A DNA stretch of 64,000 bases, from the NCBI GenBank assembly GCA_021732415.1, contig JAKFVC010000122.1, positions 1 to 64,000 on the forward strand, read 5' to 3'. This document shows positions 26,688 to 36,144 of the stretch, piece after piece. How positions within the stretch are numbered: position 1 is the first letter of the stretch; each line of letters starts with the position of its first letter. The DNA comes from Planctomycetaceae bacterium. Lineage in GTDB: Bacteria; Planctomycetota; Planctomycetia; Planctomycetales; Planctomycetaceae. Both the position numbers and the translations under genes were made by a program. The notes beneath the pieces were generated by a model. The model had not been told where the DNA came from. It made no database searches and worked only from the letters and a program-made list of their open reading frames with translations.

Positions 26688-26770
26688 TGCTAACCATAGC
26701 GTCGTTTGACTTTCCTCGCGATAATCATCCAGCAGCCCACCATGCAATGCCCCCCGCCCGAGACTTAACA

Positions 26771-29700
26771 ATGAGTGTGCCGAGAATTCCGAAGGATGAC
26801 CCAACTGCAACTTATCGCGGTTATCGAAAGCAGGCGACTTATGTATTGCATAGAATATTCTCGGAGGACAACAAACCCCATCGAATCTTTCGTCCGGAAG
26901 GAATAGAGGACCTATCCGTTTATTCTCTGCAGTCAACAGTCTGTGAGGAAGTCGTTCAGGTAAAGGATCTGGCGGTTGATCTTGCGATATCACACTTGTA
27001 CAAATCGTTTGCTCGATTCTGGGACGAGTTTTTGCACAATTCCTCGGTTGTATTTACGATTGCGACATTTGGACCGATCGGCCCAGAGCTTCAAAAAGCA
27101 GTTGCTGCTGATGGACCGGAAAGAATACGAGCATGTGCAAAGCTCGCAACACAACTTAATGATCGGTTCGGGCTAGAAGCAACAAGCGGCGAACTGATAA
27201 AAATCTTTGAAGCAACAACAATTGAGATTGTTGACGATCGAATACTGAAGAGCGAAGTGCTGCAGAAGCTTACCCGCAGCGCTTGCGGTGCAGATCCAGA
27301 ACGCAGCTTCGAGAATCTGTGGGCATTAGTCTTTCTCGCTTCAGAGCAATCAGAGTCACTAACCTTTAGTACCCTACAAACCTGGGTGACCTCAGTCGGT
27401 CGCTTCGTTTCGTCGCGATCTGCTTTTCACGATTATTGGCACTCTGTTGTTGTTCCACTCGATCACAATCGCTCCGACAACGTAGATGTCGACGATCTCA
27501 AACGCATGTTCTCGGAAGGACAAGCGGCAACTTTTCAGCACATAGTTGCAGGTCTCGACATTCCACGCCCGACACATTATCACCGCGCCATTGCGGGATT
27601 GAAGTCGGACTCGATAGTCATAATTCGGGGAGCATCAGGTCAAGGAAAGAGTACTCTCGCCTACCGGCTCGCGCATGATTTAGCCCCAAGCGATTGGACA
27701 TTTGAGATTGATTCAAGGCGAGTTACGAACCCAGGCATGGCAGCGCGGATCGCGTTTGCCCTCATTGAGTTTAAAAATGCAATTTCCCCAGAACTCATCG
27801 TGATAATTGGCGTCGCGCCTTCGGATAGCAATTGGACCGTGCTGGTCGAAGAGTTGGCTAGGTCGCATATTGGCAAGTTGATAGTAACCGTTCGAGAAGA
27901 TGATTGGCAGAGAAGCAGGCCGCAAGTCAACTTTGCCGAACTTGAACTGACACTTGATGAAACTGAATCTCGGCAGATCTTCGACCTACTCAGTGAATCT
28001 AACTCCGTTGATTTCCCGACCTTCGAAGTGGCGTGGCAACACTTCGGCGGGTCAGGACCTCTACTCGAATTCGTATACTTGCTGAAGGAGTCGCGCACTC
28101 TTGAGTCGAAGATCCGTGAGCAAGTTGCAAACCTTCGCAATCCAGACACGAAAAATCACCTTGATCATTCGGAACTTCAATTTCTTCGCTGTGTCCTTGT
28201 CGCATCTATGGCCGGCGCTAATTGTGACGCTCGCGCACTGGCCGAGTACTGCAAGTTGGCTGACCCAGCCAAGACCCTATCGAATTTGGAGCGCGAATTC
28301 TTAGTCGTGAAACGTGCGGACGGAACGATTTCTGGGTTGCATCCGCTACGATCGGAGGTCGCCTGCAGGTTCCTTTTGGATAGGATCTTCGCGACCTTAC
28401 AGGCGACAATATCGGATTGCTTCTCGTGTCTTGATGAAGCCGATCTTAATGCCTTCGGCCTCTTCTATTTTGATCGTAATCCTGAACTGGCAGAATCATT
28501 GTTCGAGTCACTTTGCTCCCTGAAGTTGCAATCTTGGACGGCATACGCTGGCGCCGCGCGAGCAGTTATGTGGTTTGGCATAGATTGCTGGATCAAAGAC
28601 AATGATGATGCAATCAGAAGCAGCTATGCGGACTACGTAGGTGGCTGGTTCTTCTGTTTCGAATGGAACGTAGCGAGAGTCGGCGAGATCTCAACTGAAA
28701 CGCTATTTCGCAATCTACCTTCATTGGGGCACAGTGGCGTAATACCGTCTAGTGGCACATCAACTATGCACGTCTTTGACGCATATCGTAAATGGAGCAA
28801 CACACAACTACAGATTCCATCAGAACCGAAGTCTGAAAATGATTGGATTGGGATGACTGAGACATTGTTCTGGATGGCTCATCTCGGCATCACTATAGAC
28901 CTGTCAGTCGTTCTTTCCGAGGACCTGTTCGTTCGTGGGATGAAGGAACTCTCATTGCCAGTGTTCGCCGATTTGTGCAGAGCGGCGGATATCGCAATAA
29001 AAGGGGATTTGCGAAGTTGGTGCGCCAAGTACAAGATGGAACTTGTCGAAAAGTTTCGGAATGAGGCAAGAATTGTATCGTTTATAGATGATGGAAGCGT
29101 CATCACCGCGCATGGATTGATTTCAACGGAGATCGATGACAATTGCCTTGGGGGAAAGGAGAATCTAAGCCACGGATCATTTCTCAATGATCTTGCGTGG
29201 CAACGAGTGTGTGTGATGTCCGGCTTGTTTCCCGAGCGAACTCAGTATTGCTTCGATGGATATGGGCATATGATTAAATGGCTGGGTGTTGATCACAATG
29301 CGGCGGCGAAGTCACCAATGCGGGAGAACATAACTGCACCATGGGGGCCTGAGTTAAACCATTCTTTTATTGAAAGAGGCACATGGAAGTTTCGTCCGCA
29401 GACGTGGAGAGACCATTTCGAACTTCTTAGAAAGCTTCGATCTGCGGTGGTAAAAGATCTAGCGTGTTTGAGACATCTCATAATAATCCAGCCGGAATAT
29501 TCTCCGAAGACCTTGGCTCGGTTTGCCGATTCCATCGCAAAGATAACAGTTCAACTTTTCCACTCCGGTTGCCCCATGCCTCAAGTCGCTGTCGACAGAT
29601 GGGGCCGTGGCGGCGAAATGAAATTCAGTTTACGCGGAGGCTGGTTGGAGCGTTACAACAAAGCCTTGAATGATTACTTGTCCCCAATCGGAAACTTTGT

Positions 29701-30937
29701 CAAGCAAGTCCAAGAGGTCGTTAAGTTCAGCGCGTCGATGGCAGAGACGGCCAGCCCCATACGACTTTCAGAGTTGCATATGCAATTCGATGATTTGAGT
29801 CGAGTGTCATTTGTAAACCTCGCGTTCGCTACGGCAGCCCTTCAACAACTTTACCTCATGCTCGAAGAGACGTCGTCGATTCGGTCCATGTTCTGTGCGG
29901 ACTTTCAAGACGAAATAAAGGTGTACCAAGAGACGATTCGACTATGGGATAGCGCGCGAAAGTTTTTGAAGTCTAGACAGTGGGAACGTCTAAATGTCGA
30001 GTTAGGCAAGAGCAATCACAAAAGAAGGCAGACTAACCGATTGAAGCAAGTTTCTTACGTTGAACGGCTCAAACTGCGATGGCTTGAGCAATTGCGGGAT
30101 GAACTCACGTTGGCTTCGAATGACGAAGTTAAGTTTGGTGTTCTCTCGGATGCTGGGACGTTCGAAAAACTCCCATCGCTTTGGATCGGAATAGATACAG
30201 TCACGGTAGAAGCCGCATTCTCCCAGGAGCTAGTTCGAGATGCCGCCATTACAACTAGGCGTGGAATTGGGACTGAGTTAGGTTGTCTTGAGAATCTTCT
30301 TCAAGAACAGATTTGGCACAAGATCTTGTTCGTGCCGCTATATAAGGGAAAGAGCCTCTTCGGACGGGTGTATACAAGTCTTGACATAGTACGTCACAAC
30401 AGTTGGGAAGTGGATTGGGATCGCGAGCTATGGCGATTCGTCCCCAAAGAGATGGCGGCCATAATTACACAGGAGTTACAACTGTCAATCTGGACGAGCC
30501 CGTGGCTGGAAAGGCAGACACGGGTAGCGAACGCGATTGGAGCCGTAGTCAGTCAACTCAACCATTATCAGGACTTCTTGAGGGTCCCGACCGAGTTAGA
30601 TGATATCGGCACCGAAATCATTCGCAGCTACGTCGGTCGCAGTGAAGCTAAACTAGGACAATCCCTCGGAGAGTGTGTTATAAGCTTCTCAGAGTTGTTT
30701 GAACTTCTGCCGAGTGCAGATTCGCTCGATCACACTACAAGCCCAGCATTGCTTAGAGCTTATCAACAGATATGCGACGCTTGGCGACTTTTAGCACCCG
30801 AGAAATTCGTACCCGGGCAAGGCATGTCGATTCCACTAGACGAATTGGAGCAATATACAAGTCAGCTTGTCGATTGTCTGAATCATCTCAGCAGAGCAAC
30901 GATTTCGTTGTTGTCTGACATCTCGCCCCGGCAATGA
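26771..30937 (+). CDS. predicted PD-(D/E)xK nuclease-STAND ATPase, candidate defence protein
   Basis: This 1388-residue protein starts at MSVPRIPKDD; upstream in-frame sequence is only translated repeat. Residues 15-70 read YRGYRKQATYVL, then GIEDLSV and EEVVQVK (E46, D47, K65), like Cap4/DUF4297 nuclease domains. A P-loop GASGQGKS lies at 287-294. Where a Walker B would be expected the text is LIVIIGVAPSD, without the usual acidic pair. LIVTVREDDW and a winged-helix-like LSNLEREFLVVK with LHPLR follow. The remaining 800 residues are helical and unrecognised. The order fits Avs-like STAND sensors, where ligand binding releases a nuclease. Divergent from the peptidase and A+T-rich. Confidence 0.7.
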   Translation: MSVPRIPKDDPTATYRGYRKQATYVLHRIFSEDNKPHRIFRPEGIEDLSVYSLQSTVCEEVVQVKDLAVDLAISHLYKSFARFWDEFLHNSSVVFTIATFGPIGPELQKAVAADGPERIRACAKLATQLNDRFGLEATSGELIKIFEATTIEIVDDRILKSEVLQKLTRSACGADPERSFENLWALVFLASEQSESLTFSTLQTWVTSVGRFVSSRSAFHDYWHSVVVPLDHNRSDNVDVDDLKRMFSEGQAATFQHIVAGLDIPRPTHYHRAIAGLKSDSIVIIRGASGQGKSTLAYRLAHDLAPSDWTFEIDSRRVTNPGMAARIAFALIEFKNAISPELIVIIGVAPSDSNWTVLVEELARSHIGKLIVTVREDDWQRSRPQVNFAELELTLDETESRQIFDLLSESNSVDFPTFEVAWQHFGGSGPLLEFVYLLKESRTLESKIREQVANLRNPDTKNHLDHSELQFLRCVLVASMAGANCDARALAEYCKLADPAKTLSNLEREFLVVKRADGTISGLHPLRSEVACRFLLDRIFATLQATISDCFSCLDEADLNAFGLFYFDRNPELAESLFESLCSLKLQSWTAYAGAARAVMWFGIDCWIKDNDDAIRSSYADYVGGWFFCFEWNVARVGEISTETLFRNLPSLGHSGVIPSSGTSTMHVFDAYRKWSNTQLQIPSEPKSENDWIGMTETLFWMAHLGITIDLSVVLSEDLFVRGMKELSLPVFADLCRAADIAIKGDLRSWCAKYKMELVEKFRNEARIVSFIDDGSVITAHGLISTEIDDNCLGGKENLSHGSFLNDLAWQRVCVMSGLFPERTQYCFDGYGHMIKWLGVDHNAAAKSPMRENITAPWGPELNHSFIERGTWKFRPQTWRDHFELLRKLRSAVVKDLACLRHLIIIQPEYSPKTLARFADSIAKITVQLFHSGCPMPQVAVDRWGRGGEMKFSLRGGWLERYNKALNDYLSPIGNFVKQVQEVVKFSASMAETASPIRLSELHMQFDDLSRVSFVNLAFATAALQQLYLMLEETSSIRSMFCADFQDEIKVYQETIRLWDSARKFLKSRQWERLNVELGKSNHKRRQTNRLKQVSYVERLKLRWLEQLRDELTLASNDEVKFGVLSDAGTFEKLPSLWIGIDTVTVEAAFSQELVRDAAITTRRGIGTELGCLENLLQEQIWHKILFVPLYKGKSLFGRVYTSLDIVRHNSWEVDWDRELWRFVPKEMAAIITQELQLSIWTSPWLERQTRVANAIGAVVSQLNHYQDFLRVPTELDDIGTEIIRSYVGRSEAKLGQSLGECVISFSELFELLPSADSLDHTTSPALLRAYQQICDAWRLLAPEKFVPGQGMSIPLDELEQYTSQLVDCLNHLSRATISLLSDISPRQ

Positions 30938-31004
30938 GCTTCGCAGGGTGGCAGGCACTGGATATCAATTGAAAGACGCCTCTTCACGCTCGAACTTTGG
31001 CTCT

Positions 31005-31029
31005 GGAAAATGTTGTGAACACATTTTCC
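31005..31029 (+). terminator. hairpin after the STAND gene
   Basis: GGAAAATGT and ACATTTTCC form a nine-base stem with a seven-base loop, 68 bases past the stop. There is no clean T-run, so termination is uncertain. Confidence 0.35.
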
Positions 31030-31149
31030 ATGAAAGTCCGCCATGCGTCCGCCGCGGGGTGGCCCAGTTTTGTTTTCAGCCCTGATCAAAGCACGTCAAG
31101 AGTCGAATCCTGTTGACCCAGCCCCTATTTTTTCACACAATTGATCATT

Positions 31150-31362
31150 ATGAGCATCGCAAAACCACCATCACAGGAAGAGGCCGACCACCAGCATGTT
31201 CACGAACATGCCTTCAAGGGTGGGCCTCTTGATCCCGATGTCGCCCGTCGCGTCCACGAGCGTGCGGAGAAGGTACGGGAAGGGATGAGAGCCAGGGGCG
31301 TCACCGTCAATGCGGTCGAGCTGATCCGCCAATCCCGTGACGATTGCCGATTTGTGAGTTGA
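31150..31362 (+). CDS. orphan antitoxin-like protein
   Basis: This 70-residue hydrophilic protein begins MSIAKPPSQEEADHQ. Its segment LDPDVARRVHERAEKVREGM and end VELIRQSRDD recall short antitoxin-like proteins that usually precede a PIN toxin in planctomycetes and cyanobacteria. No toxin follows before the opposing DUF1501 gene, so it is probably a leftover half of a pair at the right edge of the accessory island. Confidence 0.5.
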   Translation: MSIAKPPSQEEADHQHVHEHAFKGGPLDPDVARRVHERAEKVREGMRARGVTVNAVELIRQSRDDCRFVS

Positions 31363-31456
31363 CCTGGAATGTTGCCTGACGTTGATTGCGCGCTTGGCTA
31401 TCTTCACGCGGAGCGATGAAGGCTACTATCTTTGGCCCTCCGGGCTTCAGATAGGC

Positions 31457-32845
31457 TCAGGCCAATTCCCCGATCATCTGCTGGTCATCGAGGAGATATC
31501 TGGGGCGGCCGGCGTGGTCGGGGAAGGTCAATGTGGGGTCGATGCCCAGGACGTGGTACAGCGTGGCCAGGATGTTTTGCGGACCGTACGGGCGGGATTG
31601 AGGTCGTTCGCCGCGGGCGTCGGTGGCTCCGATGACTTGGCCCATGCGGAGGCCGCCTCCTGCGAACAGGGCAAAGCCGGCGGAGGGCCAATGGTCGCGG
31701 CCGGCGGTTTTGTTGACTCGGGGAGTCCGGCCCATCTCGCCGCAGACCACGACGGCTACGTCCTTATCGAGGCCCCGCTCGTGGAGGTCCGTGACCAGTG
31801 CGTGCAAGGACCGGTCTAGCAGCGGAACGTTGTCGCGCTGATAGGGGAAATGTTCGCTATGGGTATCCCACACGCCGACGGCCAGGGTGACTACTGGGAC
31901 GCCCGCCTCGACCAGGCGTCGGGCGAGCAGGAATTTGCTCCCTTCCCAGCAGCGGCGACGATCAGGGTCGCGTTTGTATTCGATATCGCCGCCGTACTTG
32001 GCCTGCACTTCGGGGGACTCGCGGCTGATGTCGAAGGCTTCACGCACCCGGCTGGAACTGATCATGTCTAAGGCGCGGAGCGTAAACGCATCCATTCCGG
32101 CCATCTCGCCGCGCGCGTCAATGTTGCTGCGGAAGTTATCTAAAGCATTCAGCAGCGGAGCCCGTTTTGAGAAGCGGTCGCGTGAGATGCCAGCCGTGAG
32201 CTCGAGATTCTTGATCTCACCCGCTCCCGGCCCCGTATAGCTGATTTGCGTGTTGATTAGGTCGCCCGCTTCGTAGGGGACGAATGGCCGATGGGCCGTC
32301 CCGACATACGACGGTTGTTCGTGTCCGGCCAGGATGGGGTGCGGTGGAAACTGGGCCATGCTGACGTACGGCGGCAACGGGTTCTTCAAACCACGATCGC
32401 TCTGCACGCGACTGACAACAGAACCGAATGACGGCCGCGCCGCGGTATGCGGAAAGCCGGTGAAAACCAGGTGCAGGCGATGCCCGTCGTCGAGCGGCCA
32501 CTGAGCGCTGCGGACCAGGGCCAGCTTGTCGGCGATCTGCGCCTGCAGGGGCATCAGTTCGCAGATATCAAAGCCGGGGACGTTGGTGCGAATCGGATGG
32601 AACTCGCCACGAATCTCAACCGGCGCCTGCGGCTTGAGATCGTACATGTCAAGATGGCTGGGCCCGCCGTTCAGGCAAACCATGATGACCGCTTTGCGCG
32701 ACGCTCGTTCCGTTGTTGCTCCGTGGGCGCGCAGCCGCAGCAGGTCGGGAAGAGAGAGTGCTCCGCCCAATAGTCCGATCTGCAGAAAATCACGACGACT
32801 CAGGCCATCGCAGAATCGCCGCTGTGAGCCCCAGATGGTCAACAT
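31457..32845 (-). CDS. DUF1501 protein, Tat-exported
   Basis: This 462-residue protein starts MLTIWGSQRRFCDGLSRRDF, the standard DUF1501 opening with a twin-arginine motif. Other signatures are VIMVCLNGGPSHLDMYDLKP, VVVCGEMGRTPRVN and AGRDHWPSAGF. Activity is unproven. No DUF1549/1553 gene is adjacent. It may share a transcript with the esterase and DUF1552 genes upstream (gap 134 bases). Confidence 0.9.
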   Translation of the reverse strand: MLTIWGSQRRFCDGLSRRDFLQIGLLGGALSLPDLLRLRAHGATTERASRKAVIMVCLNGGPSHLDMYDLKPQAPVEIRGEFHPIRTNVPGFDICELMPLQAQIADKLALVRSAQWPLDDGHRLHLVFTGFPHTAARPSFGSVVSRVQSDRGLKNPLPPYVSMAQFPPHPILAGHEQPSYVGTAHRPFVPYEAGDLINTQISYTGPGAGEIKNLELTAGISRDRFSKRAPLLNALDNFRSNIDARGEMAGMDAFTLRALDMISSSRVREAFDISRESPEVQAKYGGDIEYKRDPDRRRCWEGSKFLLARRLVEAGVPVVTLAVGVWDTHSEHFPYQRDNVPLLDRSLHALVTDLHERGLDKDVAVVVCGEMGRTPRVNKTAGRDHWPSAGFALFAGGGLRMGQVIGATDARGERPQSRPYGPQNILATLYHVLGIDPTLTFPDHAGRPRYLLDDQQMIGELA

Positions 32846-32979
32846 TGATCAGCTTTCTGACGGGCAAGGATCATTACGCCGGGTGGGTAATTCTAAACTT
32901 AAACGTCCCATCAGTGTAGACTGATGTGTGATTCTCGGCAATTGGAATATCTGACAAAATGGTCGGCTGGGGCCCAGCT

Positions 32980-33918
32980 CTAGCGCTGGGATGTTGCTTC
33001 GAGAATTCCACGGCTGCGCAACCAATCGGTGCAGCGATCTGTCCAAGTCTCGCAAGGATGGCCGACTTTGCGCACTCCGAATCCGTGCCCGCCAGTCGCA
33101 TAGACATGCAGCTCCGCGGGAACTCCGGCCTTCTTCATGGCCAGATACATGGTGACGCTATGGTCGACCGCACTGATCGGGTCGTCCGTGGCATGCACGA
33201 TGAACAGCGGCGGTGCAGCGGGCGTTACGCGAATTGTCGGCGAGAGGCCGGCCGGCTCGTCGACCTTAAAATATCCCGAGTACAGCATGACGGCAAAGTC
33301 CGGCCGGCAACTGATCTTGTCGATCTCATCGAGAGACTCGTAGGTCCGCTTCTCAAAGTTGGTCGCGGCCGCGCCCACCAGGTGCCCGCCCGCCGAAAAG
33401 CCGACCATGCCGATCTTCTGCGGATCGATCGACCACTCCTTGGCCTTGCTTCGAACCAGGCTGAGTGCCCGCTGAGCATCCTTTACTGGACCGAGGGGAG
33501 GGAGTCCCTTGATGTCTCCCTCGCGGCGTGGGCAGCGATATTTCAGGATGATGCCCGTCATGCCAATGGAATTTAGCCACGCGGCGACTTCCTCGCCTTC
33601 GACATCCCAGCCCAGGTTGTGATAGCCACCACCCGGGCAGACAATCATCGCGATTCCCGTGTTCTTATCCTGCGGCGCTGGATAGACCGTAAGCGTCGGC
33701 TTCGTGACGTTTGTCACCCAGTGAGTCGGCTTGCCGCCCACTTCATACAGCTTGCCCTTCACTTGCAATTCGAAGATCTTCTCTTCTCCGGCGATACCAA
33801 CATCGCCAGGTGGTTTCCCCGGCCAGATGTCAATGACGACCGACTCGGCCGCCTGCAACGATGCCATTGTTGCAAGGAGTACCACTGTGCCCCAGAGCCA
33901 GCTTTTGACAGTCGTCAT
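32980..33918 (-). CDS. secreted alpha/beta hydrolase, esterase type
   Basis: This 312-residue protein starts MTTVKSWLWGTVVLLATMAS with a signal peptide. CPGGGYHNL is the oxyanion-hole segment; GFSAGG (S175), HATDDP (D245/D246) and GGHGFG (H278) give the triad. It resembles BD-FAE/acetyl-xylan esterase-like enzymes that deacylate plant polysaccharides; the precise substrate is unknown. An earlier in-frame start would add 17 residues. It lies 64 bases after the DUF1552 gene. Confidence 0.8.
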   Translation of the reverse strand: MTTVKSWLWGTVVLLATMASLQAAESVVIDIWPGKPPGDVGIAGEEKIFELQVKGKLYEVGGKPTHWVTNVTKPTLTVYPAPQDKNTGIAMIVCPGGGYHNLGWDVEGEEVAAWLNSIGMTGIILKYRCPRREGDIKGLPPLGPVKDAQRALSLVRSKAKEWSIDPQKIGMVGFSAGGHLVGAAATNFEKRTYESLDEIDKISCRPDFAVMLYSGYFKVDEPAGLSPTIRVTPAAPPLFIVHATDDPISAVDHSVTMYLAMKKAGVPAELHVYATGGHGFGVRKVGHPCETWTDRCTDWLRSRGILEATSQR

Positions 33919-33982
33919 GAATTGCTTTCGTCTCGTTTCTGGGCCGTGAACGGGATTCCTCGATTTCATAGTACAGCGAGTA

Positions 33983-35248
33983 TCAACTCGCCGCTTCCAG
34001 TCCGGTTAGCGTCCCGGTGCTCGAACCGAACTTGTCGGCTTCGATGTTCATCCGCTGGAGCATGCTGACGAACAGATTGCACAGCGGCGGATGATTGTCT
34101 TCATCGAAGGCGAGATGCTGGCCATGCTTGAAGCCGCCACCAGCGAGTAGGACCGGCATGTTCTTGACGCTGTGCTTGCCCGCGTCGCCGAGATTGCTGC
34201 TGAAGAAGACCATCGTCCGGTCAAGCAGGTTTTGGCCTTCTTCCTGCGTCTGTTTTAACTGCGTCAGGAAGTCGCGGAGGGTCTTCATCTTCTCCAGCTC
34301 CAGCAGTTTGAGCTGGGCGATCTTGAGCGGATCCTGGCCGTGGTGCGACAGATCGTGATGTCCCTGGTTCACACCCGCGATTGGCGGCACGCTGCTGGTC
34401 CCCAACAGTTGCAGAGTGACCAGTCGCGACGAATCGGTCTGCAAAGCGAGATGAATCAAATCGAACCACAGCCGCGTCTTACCAACGAGGTCCGCGCTGT
34501 TGCGAATTTCGACGGGCGGCTTGGCCTCCACTTTGGGCTTGGGACGCTTCGACCACGCGTCAGCCTGAGACAGTCGCTGCTCCAGGTCGCGGACACTGGT
34601 GAAATACTCGTCGAGCTTTTCCCGGTCGCCTGTACCGAGGACGTTTTTCATCCTCTTGGCCTGATCACGGACGGTATCCAGCACGCTCTGGCCATCTGCC
34701 AGGCGCCGCGATTGAGCTTCGATTTCCTCAGGCCGACCTTCCAGAAACAGTCTGGCAAACACGCTCGATGGCCAGCTTTCTGTGGGCACGGGGGCACCGC
34801 TCTTGGTCCAGGACAGGCCGTATCCCTCGCACGACAAGGGGAGCGTGGAAAAACGCGTCTGGCCATAGATCTTCTCGGCCGCGAACTGGTCGATCGAGAT
34901 GCTGTTCTTAAATCCGGACCGCCGTTCGGGATGCGGGGCGGCAGTGAGAAAACTCTGGTTGGAATCGTGACTCGGCCCCACGTCCGGATGCGACAACCCG
35001 GAGATCACCGTAAAGTCCTCACGAAAGTCCTTCAGGACTTCGAGGTAGGGAGACAACTCATAGTCCCGCCCTGCCTTCTGAGGGAAGAAATAGGGTGGAT
35101 GGACCCCGAGCGGTGTGTTGATGAAGACCATGCGCCGCTTGACCGCGGACTCAGCGGCCGTAGCGGTGCGTCGCGTCATGACATCCAGCAGGGGGAGCGC
35201 CATCACGACGCCTGCGCCGCGGAGGAAGGTTCGACGATCAAGTTTCAT
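33983..35248 (-). CDS. DUF1552 protein, Tat-exported
   Basis: This 421-residue protein starts MKLDRRTFLRGAGVVMALPL, a twin-arginine signal. DUF1552 signatures include MVFINTPLGVHPPYFFPQKA, a helical middle (TGDREKLDEYFTSVRDLEQR) and MVFFSSNLGDAGKHSVKNMP. Its expected DUF1592 partner lies upstream at 36145, but a transposable element now separates them. Function is unknown. Confidence 0.9.
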   Translation of the reverse strand: MKLDRRTFLRGAGVVMALPLLDVMTRRTATAAESAVKRRMVFINTPLGVHPPYFFPQKAGRDYELSPYLEVLKDFREDFTVISGLSHPDVGPSHDSNQSFLTAAPHPERRSGFKNSISIDQFAAEKIYGQTRFSTLPLSCEGYGLSWTKSGAPVPTESWPSSVFARLFLEGRPEEIEAQSRRLADGQSVLDTVRDQAKRMKNVLGTGDREKLDEYFTSVRDLEQRLSQADAWSKRPKPKVEAKPPVEIRNSADLVGKTRLWFDLIHLALQTDSSRLVTLQLLGTSSVPPIAGVNQGHHDLSHHGQDPLKIAQLKLLELEKMKTLRDFLTQLKQTQEEGQNLLDRTMVFFSSNLGDAGKHSVKNMPVLLAGGGFKHGQHLAFDEDNHPPLCNLFVSMLQRMNIEADKFGSSTGTLTGLEAAS

Positions 35249-35262
35249 GGCATTGGCCCTTA

Positions 35263-35325
35263 ATGAAAGTACGAATCAATTTGCGAAAGTGCGAATCTAT
35301 GTGAGAGTACGAATTTATCTGTGAT
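35263..35325. repeat. tandem repeat of about 20 bases
   Basis: Three diverged units carry GAAAGTACGAATCAA, GAAAGTGCGAATCTA and GAGAGTACGAATTTA. They lie just before the DUF1552 start, next to the left end of the RAYT element. Confidence 0.6.
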
Positions 35326-35335
35326 TCGAATGACC

Positions 35336-36031
35336 TGTCTTTACTCCGAAGGAGTTGTGCATCATAGCCCAGGGTTGCCCGCCCCAGCGGGCTACCCTGG
35401 GTACACTATCATGAAGAGAATTTACCCTGAAAGGGTTACCCGTTCTCTCAATCAATCCCAAACATACCTCTCGTCATATTCCATTTCGTGGAGCTCGAGC
35501 AATTGCCGAAACTCGGTCTTAAAGTCCTTTTCGAGGTGACGAACTTCTTGATCCTCAATGTATTTGATTACTCGATCCAATTGCGATTGGCATACAGAAA
35601 ACGCTCCATAGCCTGCTTGCCAGGTGAACGCTTCTAGTTGCGGTGATTGACCTTTGATCCAAATCGAGGTAACACGTTTCAATTCCTTCACCCAGTCGGA
35701 CAGGCAAATCGTTCTGGATTGTCGAGCGAGCAGGTGAATGTGATCTGCGACTCCTCCGACGGCGATCGATGGACAGTTTAATGACTTCGATGTTGCGCCC
35801 AATTCGGCGTGCATCAGTTTTCTAATTTCCTTGTCTTGGAGAAATGGGCTGCGATCTTTCGTCGAGAATACGATGTGGACCAAAACGTTCGAGAGAGATT
35901 GTGGCATTGTAAATCTCAAGAATGTAAAGAAACCCTTTCAGGGTAGGACGACCTGTTGGACGCGTACCCAGGGTAGCGAGCGATGCTCGCAACCCTGGGC
36001 TATGATGCACAACTCCTTCGGAGTAAAGACA
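35336..36031 (-). mobile_element. RAYT-type element with 43-bp terminal inverted repeats
   Basis: Perfect inverted arms lie at 35336-35378 and 35989-36031; each starts from its outer end TGTCTTTACTCCGAAGGAGT and itself contains short palindromes. Inside each arm is an extra hairpin (GTTGCCCGCCCCAGCGGGC on the left). They enclose one Y1 transposase gene. This is the layout of REP-associated tyrosine transposases and their REP/BIME sequences. Confidence 0.85.
35452..35907 (-). CDS. REP-associated tyrosine transposase (IS200-like Y1/HUH)
   Basis: This 151-residue protein starts MPQSLSNVLVHIVFSTKDRS. The HUH pair is H56 and H58 in ADHIHLLARQ, and Y116 in VIKYIEDQEVRH is the likely catalytic tyrosine. 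It should nick and rejoin single strands at REP hairpins. All key residues are present, so it may be active on the flanking repeats. Confidence 0.88.
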   Translation of the reverse strand: MPQSLSNVLVHIVFSTKDRSPFLQDKEIRKLMHAELGATSKSLNCPSIAVGGVADHIHLLARQSRTICLSDWVKELKRVTSIWIKGQSPQLEAFTWQAGYGAFSVCQSQLDRVIKYIEDQEVRHLEKDFKTEFRQLLELHEMEYDERYVWD

Positions 36032-36144
36032 AGACACGTGTGGCTTCGGTCAACTCTAAGTGCGGTCAACTCTAAATCGAACCCCGGCGGCATTTAGTGT
36101 TCGAGATGAGCTACTGTGTTCGCGAGCACTTATTGTGTTCGTGA

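Noticed and set aside
26597-26770. Longer N-terminus of the STAND protein from the upstream ATG
   Set aside because: The extra 58 codons translate the palindromic intergenic repeat and overlap the region needed for the divergent peptidase promoter.
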